A DNA stretch of 64,000 nucleotides from the NCBI GenBank assembly GCA_910586205.1, contig CAJUGD010000010.1, positions 1 through 64,000 on the forward strand, in the 5' to 3' direction. Position numbers and translations under genes: made by a program. Under the pieces are notes generated by a model that saw nothing but the letters and a program-made list of their open reading frames with translations, did not search any database and was not told the origin of the DNA. The stretch comes from an uncultured Lachnospiraceae bacterium (lineage in GTDB: Bacteria > Bacillota > Clostridia > Lachnospirales > Lachnospiraceae). How positions within the stretch are numbered: the first letter of the stretch is position 1; the number at the start of each line of letters is the position of its first letter. Positions 49,215 through 60,800 of the stretch are shown in pieces.

Positions 49215-51878
49215 TCAAATATTTTTTAATTGCTCCGCCACCTTTTCGGGAAGTCCCTGCAGCATGGAAACTTTTCCTCCCCTTTCTAACCTGCCTTGCT
49301 CCTCTTTAATCATCTGCTCTGTCCGCTTTACATCCTCCTGCAAATCTCTGGCAGACATCAAAAGACACCCTGCCCCACGTATAATCATCTGCTCCAAACC
49401 GTCAGAGGTTGCCACTGCCACACGAGCATTCTTTCCCATCTGATAGGCAAACCGTTCTATATACTGATCTGCCGTCTCGGCCTCTTTGGTATAGACCACA
49501 TGAATGTTGTGATAGTTCGATGTGCTTCCTGTATTCCCAGCCACTTTATATGCATCAAACACTACAATCAGTATGCACTGGCGAAATGCCTGATAATTGC
49601 ATAAAATATCCATAAGCTGATATCTGGCTCCATCAATCGTGTCTCTGGCTAAAGTCCGCAGCTCCTCCCATGCATAGATGATGTTATAGCCGTCCACCAA
49701 AAGATACTCCTCCCCCTTCTCTACTTTTTGTCCTTCCTGCTCCGCCTTATCATTTTCCTTGTATATTATCTGGCGCGGACCTTCAAAAGTTCTCTGCCGC
49801 TTCTTTTGTTCTCCGTAAGTCCGGGCAAAAATCTCCTCCAGCTCCTTTTCCTCTGCTCCAAAAGGCTGGCCGCCACGTGTGTCCGCAGCAAACCCGTCTG
49901 CCGTTTTAAGAGCCTTTGCCCCCTTGTTTTTGTTTTCTGCCTGCTCCTCTTTTTCTTCCTCATAGCATCTCTCCAGATGCATATAGTCCTTCACCTGATC
50001 CCACGGCACCACAAAGCCTGCACCATGGGCGCAGAATACTGATCCGGTAGGATTATCTAAATCTGCCTCCGGATCATAGCAGGCCCCGTTTACCACCTCC
50101 TGCTCATTATGGCATGGCTCATATCCCTTCAGTGTGCAGTGAAGCTTTCCCCGTCCTTTTGTATAACGAATCACCTCCTGCTGGTAGCCCTGCATTCCGG
50201 CTGCAGGAGCCTGCCCCTTTAACACAGCCGTGTCATGCTCAATGAAAGGAGGCTCAAAACTTCCCTGCATGCGCTCTAAATCTGACATGGCCCGCCCCAC
50301 ATACTCTGACGGAATCTCAAGACAAAAAGCAAACCAAGGTTCTAAAAGCCTGCACCCTGCCTCCCGCAGTCCCTGCCGCACAGCCCGGTAAGTAGCCTGC
50401 CTGAAGTCCCCGCCCTCCGTGTGTTTTAGATGGGCCTTTCCGGAAAGAAGCGTGATCTTCATATCTGTAATATCCGCCCCGATAAGAATCCCCTTATGGG
50501 CCTTTTCCTCCAAATGCGTCAAAATAAGCCGCTGCCAGTTTCGATCCAGCAAATCCTCACTGCAGCAGCTTGCCGTCTGCAGTCCGCTTCCCGGTTCTGC
50601 TGGTTCCAGCAAAAGATGCACCTCCGCATAATGACGCAAAGGTTCAAAATGCCCCACACCCTCCACAGCCCGTAAAATAGTCTCCTTATATACAAGACTG
50701 CCTGCGCCAAACTCTGCCTCAACACCAAACCGTTCTTTAATCTGATTTTTTAATATATCAATCTGAATTTCCCCCATAACCTGGGCGTGGATTTCCTGCA
50801 GAGACTCATTCCACACAATATGAAGCAAAGGTTCTTCCTCCTCTAGCTGCCTAAGCCTCCGAATCATCCCGGCTGCATCACAGCCCTCTGGCAGCAGAAT
50901 CTGATAATTCATTACCGGTTCCAATACCGGAAGCCCGGATTCTTCCTCCACACCGATTCCCTGTCCCGGATACGTGGCCGCAGGACCTGTGACCGCGCAG
51001 ACGGTCCCTGGTCCCGCGTCCCCCACAGCTTCAAACCGCTCTCCGGAATAAATTCGAATCTGATTGATTTTTTCTGCTTCCTTTCCTGGCAGCACTTCTT
51101 TTACCTTTAGACGGCCGCCGGTAATCTTCATGTGGGTCAGACGGTTTCCCTGATTATCCCTGGAGATCTTATATACCTTGGCTCCGAAAGCTTCCTTTGG
51201 TTCTGCTGCCTTAAAAAATCGTGCCAGCCCGTCTAAAAGCTCCTTTACGCCATCACCTTTAAGAGCAGATCCAAAATAACAGGGAAATACCTTTCTCTCC
51301 TGGATCAGCCTCTTAATCTGTTCTGTCTCAATCTGCCCTGTTTCCAGATAAGATTCTAAAAGCAATTCCTCACACATGGCAAGATTTTCCCACAGAGTCT
51401 CCTTAGCAGAGCAGAAATCCACGCAGCCTCCGTCTAAGCGCTGCTGCAGCTCTGTCAGCAGCGCCTCCTTGTCTGTACCGTTCTGATCCATTTTATTGAT
51501 AAACAAAAAGCATGGTATCTTATATCTTTTCAGCAGCCGCCACAATGTATCCGTATGCCCCTGAACCCCATCTGCCCCGCTGATTACAAGAATCGCATAA
51601 TCAAGTATTTGCAGAGTCCTCTCCATCTCTGCCGAAAAATCCACATGGCCTGGGGTATCCAATAAGGTCACGGAAAAATCCCCTAGAAAAAACTCTGCCT
51701 GTTTGGAAAAAATCGTGATCCCTCTGGCCTTTTCCAATTCATAGGTATCCAGATAGGTATCCTTTGTATCTACCCTGCCCATCTTCCGAATCTTTCCGGT
51801 CAGGTATAAAATCCGCTCTGACAAGGTAGTCTTGCCTGCGTCCACATGGGCTAATATGCCAATTACCACTTTTTTCAT
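49215..51878 (-). CDS. TetM/EF-G-like ribosomal GTPase fused to a YacP/Rae1-type NYN endoribonuclease
   Basis: 887 residues. Residues 1 to about 640 form a translation-factor GTPase like the ribosomal protection proteins TetM/TetO: G1 AHVDAGKTTL (10-19), RGITI (52-56), DTPGH (74-78), NKMD (128-131), then EF-G domains II-V (YTKGRGKLHCTLKGYEP near 595). A charged linker (about 645-720) leads to a NYN domain, residues 725-887, of YacP type: YLLVDGYNII, VVFDAYKV, ETADQYIE and ATSDG supply the acidic metal residues (Asp729, Asp775, Asp804, Asp826). Bacillus YacP is Rae1, which cuts mRNA in the ribosomal A site. The start overlaps the stop of the giant surface protein as ATGA. It is not necessarily a tetracycline resistance gene. 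Confidence 0.9.
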   Translation of the reverse strand: MKKVVIGILAHVDAGKTTLSERILYLTGKIRKMGRVDTKDTYLDTYELEKARGITIFSKQAEFFLGDFSVTLLDTPGHVDFSAEMERTLQILDYAILVISGADGVQGHTDTLWRLLKRYKIPCFLFINKMDQNGTDKEALLTELQQRLDGGCVDFCSAKETLWENLAMCEELLLESYLETGQIETEQIKRLIQERKVFPCYFGSALKGDGVKELLDGLARFFKAAEPKEAFGAKVYKISRDNQGNRLTHMKITGGRLKVKEVLPGKEAEKINQIRIYSGERFEAVGDAGPGTVCAVTGPAATYPGQGIGVEEESGLPVLEPVMNYQILLPEGCDAAGMIRRLRQLEEEEPLLHIVWNESLQEIHAQVMGEIQIDILKNQIKERFGVEAEFGAGSLVYKETILRAVEGVGHFEPLRHYAEVHLLLEPAEPGSGLQTASCCSEDLLDRNWQRLILTHLEEKAHKGILIGADITDMKITLLSGKAHLKHTEGGDFRQATYRAVRQGLREAGCRLLEPWFAFCLEIPSEYVGRAMSDLERMQGSFEPPFIEHDTAVLKGQAPAAGMQGYQQEVIRYTKGRGKLHCTLKGYEPCHNEQEVVNGACYDPEADLDNPTGSVFCAHGAGFVVPWDQVKDYMHLERCYEEEKEEQAENKNKGAKALKTADGFAADTRGGQPFGAEEKELEEIFARTYGEQKKRQRTFEGPRQIIYKENDKAEQEGQKVEKGEEYLLVDGYNIIYAWEELRTLARDTIDGARYQLMDILCNYQAFRQCILIVVFDAYKVAGNTGSTSNYHNIHVVYTKEAETADQYIERFAYQMGKNARVAVATSDGLEQMIIRGAGCLLMSARDLQEDVKRTEQMIKEEQGRLERGGKVSMLQGLPEKVAEQLKNI

Positions 51879-54800
51879 TTTGTTCTATCTTTCTCTGCAT
51901 TTTTTTCTTTTTTCATTTTAATCCTATCTATTATATCGAATCTTGTGGATTTTGTCATGAAAATTGCAAAAAAAGCTGTACACATACCCAAAAAAGATAA
52001 GAACGCCCATGCAAGATACCATCCAAATACACCTTCATCCCCTGTCTTATACAGATAGAAAGACTTAGGAATCTGGTTATCAAAAAACTCTTTTACCTCT
52101 TTTGGAGTCTGGCTTTCGTAAAAAGCCGTAATTCTTCCAGGCTCCTCTGGCTTCTCAGGAATCGGAAACCTGTCTGGTTTCTCCGGTTTATCAGGAGTCC
52201 TTCTTTCAGTCTCTTTTCTGTTTTTGTAAGACAGTTTCAGAACCTCTGCCTTTTTTTGCATGGTAAATTCCATTTTCCCTGCAAGCTGATATCCTTCAGG
52301 CGCCTCTTTTTCCCAAAGCTCATAAACCTTTCCTGCTGCCAGCCTGCCTATAACCCAATGGCTTTCTGTACCGGAAATCCATTCTTCTATAACCTTCCCT
52401 TCCTGATCCCGAATCTGCAAAACCGCCCCTGAAACAGCCTCTCCTGTCTCTGCGTCAATCTTTAATATTTCTGCCTGGGTTCTCTCATTTCTCATAATCA
52501 CACGATCAATCCGGCCATCCACGCTGACCTGAAACCGGACATCTTCTGACCAGGCATAACCGTCCGCAGGCTGAATTTCCTCTAAAATGTAAGTTTCTCC
52601 TGCATTTAAAATCCCCACAAGCTCATAAGGCTTTGTGCCTGACACCCAAGAAGCAATCTCTATATCTTCTGTTGTCTTGATCCGCAGGTGATTTCCTGGA
52701 ATCTCTGTCTCTCCGGTAATATCTGTCTTGCTGACCAACACATGGGTCTGCCGATCCTCCATCCATACCTCATCCATTCTGCCGTCCGTACTGACAGTAA
52801 ATGGAACATCCTCTGCATAAGCATAGCCAGAAGGAGGCTTTACCTCATGCAGAAAGTATCGGTGTCCGGCGCATAGCTGCTTAAAAATCTCCTTTGGCGC
52901 TTCTTCTGACCGGAAAATCAAAAGCTCTCCCTCCTTATAATCACCATCACTGCAAACGGCCTTTGCCGGCGTCTTGTCCTCATTTAATATTTGCAGCACT
53001 GCTCCCGGAAGATCTTTTTTTCCCTCCGGATCTTCCACTTTGTGTATGCGAAGCTTTGTGTCCTTATCCTTCATGGCTACCTGCTGTATAATTCCATCCT
53101 CTGTCACGAAAAAGGAAATTTTCTCAGCAAAAGCATAACCATCTCTTGGACGTATTTCCTCTAAATAATAAACCTCTCCCGGAGTCATCACCCCTTTTAT
53201 CTTATAAGGCTCCTTTGTGGATATCCAAAAAGCAAGCTCCTTTCCCTGACTGTCTTTTAAGCTCATCTGGCATCCCGGAAGTTCTTCCATACCTGTTATG
53301 TCCCATTTGGACAGACAAACTTCGGTCTTTTTGTCTGCTGCCGTAATACTGCTGACTTTTGCCTGTTCATCCAGGCTGAATAAAAATTTCCCGCTTTCCC
53401 AGAAAGTCTGATCTGAATACAAGGTTTCTTCTGTCAGCAGGTAGCTGTCTCCCTTTCGGAATACTTCCCGCCGTGAATCGTCCCATGCCTGTCTGGTAAA
53501 AGCAGCAGAGGCGCCGGATCCTCCTATGATGCCGGATCTCTTTTCTTCTTTTCCCTGTTTTCCATCCTCCCTTCGCGTAATTGTATAACGCACATTCTCA
53601 TAAAATCCAGGATCCACCGCCACAAACTCATTTCCTGCCAGAGCAATACAATCCCCGCTTTGTATGGTTCCGCTTCTGCTTCCTTCATACTGATACCGCC
53701 CTTTTAATTCCTCTCCGTTTTCCTGATAAAGACAAACCTCAAATATACTCTCATTTTCTTCAAAAAGTTTTTTCCCTGATCCTGTCAGTTCATTGTAAAT
53801 CACCAGCTTTTTCTCTTGCAGGAAAGGCACGGTTTTTGTTGTTGACGCAAAGTGTCCCTGATATCGGATCTCTCCGTTTCCCTGAAACTGTATTCCGTCT
53901 TTTTGTACTGCTGCCGTATAAGAAACCGTCCGGCGCTCTAAAGGCATCACATCCTTTTCCAGATAGCGAATCTGATTTCCTTGGATGGTTCCTCCTCCCG
54001 AATCAAGGATTTCCACAGAAGCATCGAAATTCACTGCAATCTCCATATCCGTCTTACTTTTGGAATCGTTAAGAAAGGCAATGGTTCCTACAATGGCCTG
54101 GGCCGGATCTAAGACTGTTCCTGTCTTCCCGTCACGATTTTTCACCATCATCTGAGGATTTTCAGGCAATCTGTTATTTTTGATGGTTTTTTCCTGTATC
54201 ACCTCATTGACTGAAAAAGAATCAATCTTGGTTCCGTCTTCATGACTCAATATCAAAGATGTTCTCACAGCCTCTCTTCCCGGAATATAACAGGCATTCT
54301 TCTCGTCAAAAAACAGGGCTTCTGTTCTCTTTCCGGTTATGGGCCTGGTGCCGTCGTTGTAACGGGTATACTCTGTAATGGTATAAATTTCCCCTTCTTT
54401 CAGCCCGTCTTTTTTATAAAGAGTATGACCATCCTTAGTTCCAATCCACTGTGCTGCCTGACTTCCAAAAGAATCTTTCATTTCATATTCCACACGGATC
54501 GGATAACGCCCTTTTATCGTCAATCCCCAGATCGCATCTGCACCAGGCTCCCCTTCTTCCATTTCTTCTTCATGGTTTTGTGCACTGTGTATGGTTACAG
54601 TATTCATCTGGCTGCTGATCTTTACAATCTTCCTTCCGTCCATGGACATGGCAAACAATATAGGTTCCATAAGATGGTATCCCTTCGGCGCTTTTAGCTC
54701 CTTTAGCAGATAGCTTCTTCCTGCAGTTAATCCCAAAATCTCATGGGCTTCCTCCTCGGTTATCCAAACGTCAATGGGCAGCGCTTCCTCATAAAGAAAG

Positions 54801-57800
54801 CTTCCGTCTGCGTTCCTTCCGGTAATTTCATATACAGCAAACTCAGCTCCTTCCACAAATCCTGTCCCGCCTTCTCCCAAACTGTCAAAATCTTTCTTTC
54901 CAATGGAAACCTTCGTCTGTTTATCTGCTATTTGAAGCTGCTTTTTTGCCTCCTCACAGACAGCATAAGATTGTCCGTTCTTATGTGGTTCAAAGCTCCA
55001 GGTAAAAATCTGCGTATTCACCTCATAACCGTCCGGAGGAATGATCTCCTTTAACTTGTACAGATACGGCACAATCCTTCCGTCATCTTCTGCTTCCCCC
55101 ACAGGCATCCCGAATACCTGAATACTTCCCTCATGATCACTGAGCCTTTTTGTAAATACAGGATTTCGCATATCTCTCTGCCTGTATGCCGTCAGCTCAA
55201 ACACTGCCCCTTTAAGGCTCTTTCCGTCAGTATCTGTTTTTCCAATCTCTAATCTTCCCTTCACAGGTACATTTTCTGCCCGAATAACCTGGATTTCTTC
55301 CTCCTGGTGATATTCTATCTGAATCGGCTCAAATGCAGTATAATAATCCGGACTTTTCCTCTCGGTCAGCCAGTAAATCCCATCCTTCAGCCTGCTGATC
55401 TCATGGGGTTTTAAATCACCTACACCATAGCCAGGCAAAATACAGTCATTGACATAATCTAAATCCGTATATACCCCGTCACTTCCTGTTATCCATTTTG
55501 CCTCCAAATGCTGCTCATCCATCCTAAGCAGTCCATCCTTCCCGGCCCGGTACAGCTCCAGACAGGCTCCTGCAAGCTCTCCTTTTTTGTCCTTTGCGGC
55601 TTTGGATATATACAGCTTCCCTTCCATATTTTCAACGGCATACCGCTGAATGTTTCCGGTATCCGATACAAGAATCAGACGATCCTTTGTCTTTGAAAAG
55701 CCATCCGGCGCCTTTGTCTCCACCAGCACATAAGCCTTTTTGGCAGGAAGATAATCGATCCTTCTTACCCCGTCAAGAGTAACATAAGAACATGCATATT
55801 CGTTTATATGAGAAAGCCTTCTGTAATCAAATTGATACTCAAAGCAGTCTTCTCCCCATACGGTTACACGGATTTTCCTTTTGTCCTCCATTTCCATAAT
55901 CAACTCTGCTTTCACAGGATGAAGCCGGTCCGGACTGCCCTCAAGCCTCTCCGGAGAATAAGAAGATATACAGTTTGCCTGATGCTCCTTCTCCCCCTGA
56001 CTCCATCTCACCAGATTTCCCTCTCTGGCTCCATACTCCCGGTACATGGCCTCAAAAGCCGGGATAAAGCTTGTATATTCCTCCAAATCAACCGTTGTCC
56101 AGGAATCTGCCTGTTTCCTGGAATCATATTCCGGGATTCCCTCATGGAAAATCACATTTCCATCCTCATCCAGCACTGCCTCATATAAAGCAAACTGTGC
56201 GCCGGCAAGCTTAACCCTCTCACCTTCTTTCACGGCATATTTCTCTATCTCCACTTTTGTATGGTCATTTCCCAATATTATGACCTGCACCTGAGACGTA
56301 TTTTTAATCTCTATCTCTAAAGGCTTTCCCGCCGTAAATCCCGGCGGCGTCACAAGCTCCTCCAGAATATAAGATCCTTCCGGGATTCCCTCCACATAGA
56401 TCGGGGTGTTGCCTGTAACCCAGCGAGCCGTCAGCTTTTCCACGGCTCCGGCCCGGCTGTCTGTAGATTCGTACTTAAACGGCTCGTCTGTGATCTTCTC
56501 TAAATAATAACCGCCTGCCTCCTCCGGGCTGTATACTTTTTTTGCCTCAAACAAGGCAAGCTCTGCCCCCGGTACAAGATGATAGGTATAACTGCCGCTT
56601 CCCTCTGTCACCTTCCCCAGATCCGTCTCCGTGCCGTCTAATCTTTTCTGCAAAAGCGTAATCTCTGTGCTGTCAGCGCCGTCGATCTTGGAGATCTCCA
56701 GCTTTGTGGTCTTATCAATCATAAAGGTATGCTGCACCTTCGCATCTTCGTGCACCACCACTCCTGCAGGCATACCCTTTAAATATCCTGGCGGGCTTTT
56801 CAGTTCCTCCATAATATAAGTTCCTGCAGGCACCCTCTTTAGAACATCTGCCTGCCCGGCTGTCTCAGAGCTGTGAAAAGGATCATTGGGAGTTTTATCA
56901 GATGTAGTCCAGGTATTTTCCAGAATATATCCTTCACCCTGACGGTGAAACAGCTTTTTTTGATTCTGCTTTTCCTTTGTCTCATCCCCATCATAGAGCT
57001 GTCTCTGAGAATTAATGTGATAAGCGTTTCCATTGTATTCCTCTAAATTGTCAGAATCCTGATATCTTACAAAGTCTCCGTTCCGGTCATAAAGCTCTGT
57101 GCCCTTGTCATAGGTTTCCTGGCTTTTCTGGTAGTACACAGGAAGCCCATATCTGTCAAGAACCGGGTTCAATTCTCCTAAAAAGCTGCCGTTATTTTCA
57201 TCCGTCAGCACCTCTCCATTAAGATTCCGTTTCAAGCGATTGGTATAAACCGTAATCTCCTTGTGGCTTTCTTCACTTTCCCGGGATTTCCATGTTCCGG
57301 AAATGGATCCAGACTCTTTGTGTTCAAAAGAGGGCTTCTGGCCTTTTAATATCTCCTGACCCGAATGATTTATCACTTCAATCACTGCTTTTTCTTCATA
57401 TCCATCCTTATTTTCCCCGATCACTGCCGTGCGGGAGGTTGTGAGCTTGTCCCGTGCGATCACATTGCCGTACTCATCCCGATGCACATGAACCGGCCAC
57501 ACCATCACCTTATCAGCATCTCCGTCCGGCATCTTAACATAAGCCATACCAGTATAGGGATCCACAAGGCTGTCCCTGTTCCCGTCCCGGTCTAAATGGT
57601 AGACCAGTGTATTTTCTCCTACCGTCAAAACCTTATCCACGGCAGAATATTGTATTTTAGTAAAGTCACCTCCCACTATCTCCAAATAAGGAATCCCTCC
57701 GCGAAAAGCAAACAAGGAATATTCTGTGTCTGTCTGGTGGAAATTTTCTTTGTCTGATTCTATTCGGCTAACAGGAACCATCCTGTGATCCCGATCATAT

Positions 57801-60800
57801 CCAAAGAGCATTCTGCGCCCATCTGCATTCTTTTCAACCATTACATCCAGGCTGTCTAAATCATAGTAAAGAATATCCGTATCCGGCCGTTTAACAGTCA
57901 CGGCTGTCCAGAGATTGCCTGTCTTAATCACCGGATTCCCGAAAGAATCTGTCCCTGCCTGAAATTCTCCTTCATATTCCTTCCCGTTCTCATCCTTTTC
58001 TTTTGCAAATTCTGTCCTCTCCCCTGCATATCCCTGTCTTACATACATTCTGGCAATATTGTTGGCAGCATTGCGCTCAATCACCAGCCCTTCATAGGCA
58101 TGATCCTCCGTATCCCCGGAAGATTTCAGTACAATGGCATCAAACAATGTCATCTGCGCTCCCGCCACATAAGGATTTTCATCATCTGCTGTCTCTAATT
58201 TCCGGGTCACATATCCATAGCCTGTAAAGACTTCTCCCTCATATGCTATCTCTACCTGATCTCCTGCTGCTTTTCTAGCGGCCAGATACTCCAGCATCCC
58301 CTTCTTCCACCCATAGCCAAGATAATGACCGTTTTTATAGGCATATACATAGTCCGGATGGTTTCCAATCTCCGCAAGGCTTCCGTCAATCCTGCCGCTG
58401 ACCTTATAAGTGACGGTTTTATCCTGTGTAGTATTGGCTGTATCCCTGCTGGACTCCTTCAGCTTTTCCACAGTCAGCTTTATAGGGCTGTTTTCCACAT
58501 GAATCCGAGCCAGATTTCCTGTGTCCTGGGACTTATTCTGGTTTTCTTTAGGTTCCTCTGGCAAATTCTCGTACATGGCTGCCCAAACCCGGCTGTCCTT
58601 TTGGCCTTCCTTATAGTAAGTAACCTTATCCGAATAGACCTCCACAGCCATGGGCCTGCTTCTTACATATCCTGAGGGAGCCTTTTCCTCACAGATTACA
58701 TAGACACCTGCCCCTAAAGGCTGAGGCGTTTCCAGATATCCAACGGTCTGAAACTGCCACATCATCTGAGACGCTTCCCCTTCCTCTGCTTTCATCTTTC
58801 CATCCAGAACCGTTGAATAAGAGGAAAATGCCCCTGTCTGCTGCCCTTGTCCTTTGCCTGTTATGATTTTCTCACTTTCCTTACAAATAGGCGTTCCAGC
58901 CGGCACAATACCCGTATACAGCTCTCCGACTCCTGGCTCTTTTCCCAAGATCCGGTCCAGAATTGACATTCTTCTGGCTACCGGACAGAGAGAGGACGCT
59001 CCCATGGATTCTAAAAATTTTCTTGTCCCGACAATCATAGTATCCTTTTCATAAAAGAGCGCCCGTCCGCTTCCATCCTCAGACGCTTCCCTCTCTGCCG
59101 CATAGATTGCAAATATGGCGCTGTCATGTAAAATATTCTCATGGGTTTCTCCATCCAGCTTCTCCAGACGCAGCTTTGCCGTAAAAAACCGGTTGCGAAG
59201 CTTAACATTTCCCAAACCGATATAATCACTTTCTCCGGTTTTTTCATCCTTGCCTCCAGCAATATCTCCTTCGGACATTGCCGGCGCTTTTATGCTCCAG
59301 GGAATCAGCATAGGGGCATACAGCCCGTCATAAGCAGTCTGCACTCCGTGCATCGCAGCCACCTGATCCTGATACCATATTCCCGGTACATTATTTTCTG
59401 TGGAAATTCCCCCAAAATGCAAAACATTGTCTGCTGTTTTCCCGTGTTCTGACACGGAGCTGTATCGGTAATCAGGGGCAATCCCCTTTTGTCCGGTCTT
59501 TCCTTCGCTCAGATAATATTCTACCTTTTCTGCTGTCCGGTTATCTGCAGGATTATAGTAATTTTTATAGGGCTTATAGGGATTTTGTGTGAGTGCAAAA
59601 TAGTCCTGTTTTCCTGGGCTCTGCGGGATGCCATTGGTAATCCGGCTGATATCCATGCCATATTTGTAGATTTCAAAATCCCCGTGATGATTATGGGCTT
59701 GAATCACATGGTCTTCCTGATTAAAACGAATCCGGTATTTTCTCTCTAACTCTGGCTGGGGCATGGAAGCATCATAGCAGTAATATCCATTTAATCTGTC
59801 AAAAAATTCTTCCTTACCTTCTTGTCCGTCATATACTGCAGGAAGCGATATTTCCTTTGGTTTATCAATCTGGTAGTGCTTATTCTTAAAATCCTTTAAA
59901 TTCTTCCCGTATTCTGAACCGGAATATTTAGGCTGCTGTTCAGATACCACATAGGTTCCGTAGGGAAGATAGGCAGATATTCCATAGTATCCATCCCCCT
60001 CTCTGCTGAGACTGTCTGCCGAGAGGGTAGAGGCATCTTTATCGCTGCCTCCATGCTCCTCCCCATCCCACAAAATGGCATAGATTTCATCCAGATCATA
60101 CATAAAAAACGGTTTTAAATAATTCTCTGCCTTTTTTACCGCCTCCCAAAGAGCCCGGTCATAGATCTCATCCGGATAATCTGCCTTCCCCTCTGCTGCC
60201 TGGTTCTCTGTCTGGTTTCCCTTTCCTGACACTGTCAGCTTTTTTATCTCGTCCTGAAGATACCAGTCAATGGCAAATTGGCGCACCTGATCCGATACCC
60301 TTGCATTTTCTATGGTTTCCTCCCTTCGGTTTCCCTGATTTCCAATCGGCTGCCAACTGGTATAGGATGGCGCTTTATCATCCCATTTGTCATGATTTGC
60401 TGCTTTAATGGCATCAAAAAACTTTTCATAATTATACTCCTTTACTATTCTGATGCCCTCTTTGTCCTCAATGGAACGCTCGATGATTTCTAAAACAGAT
60501 GTGTATCCTTTTTCCGGTTCCTCGTGAATCCATCCGTCTGTGTATCCATAGAGCCGTTCATTTGCCGCAATACTGTCTCTGGAATCCTGATAAAGCGGCT
60601 CTGTTCGGTGCAGCACTTTTGTATGGATTTTCCTTACTTTTCCTGGAAAACGCTGATTCTCCTTCAGAATCTCCTCTTGATCCATATCGGTTCCTAAGCG
60701 GTCCTGCCAGACCACCTGCCCATCCTCCCACCGGTAAAGTCTGGCAAGATTAGAGCAAAGATACACTTTAAACCGAAACCGATCCATTTTTCCTGCCAAA

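Noticed and set aside
49215..51878. Tetracycline resistance gene
   Set aside because: The GTPase part is TetM-like, but the NYN fusion and lack of mobile flanks point to another role; resistance cannot be claimed from sequence.
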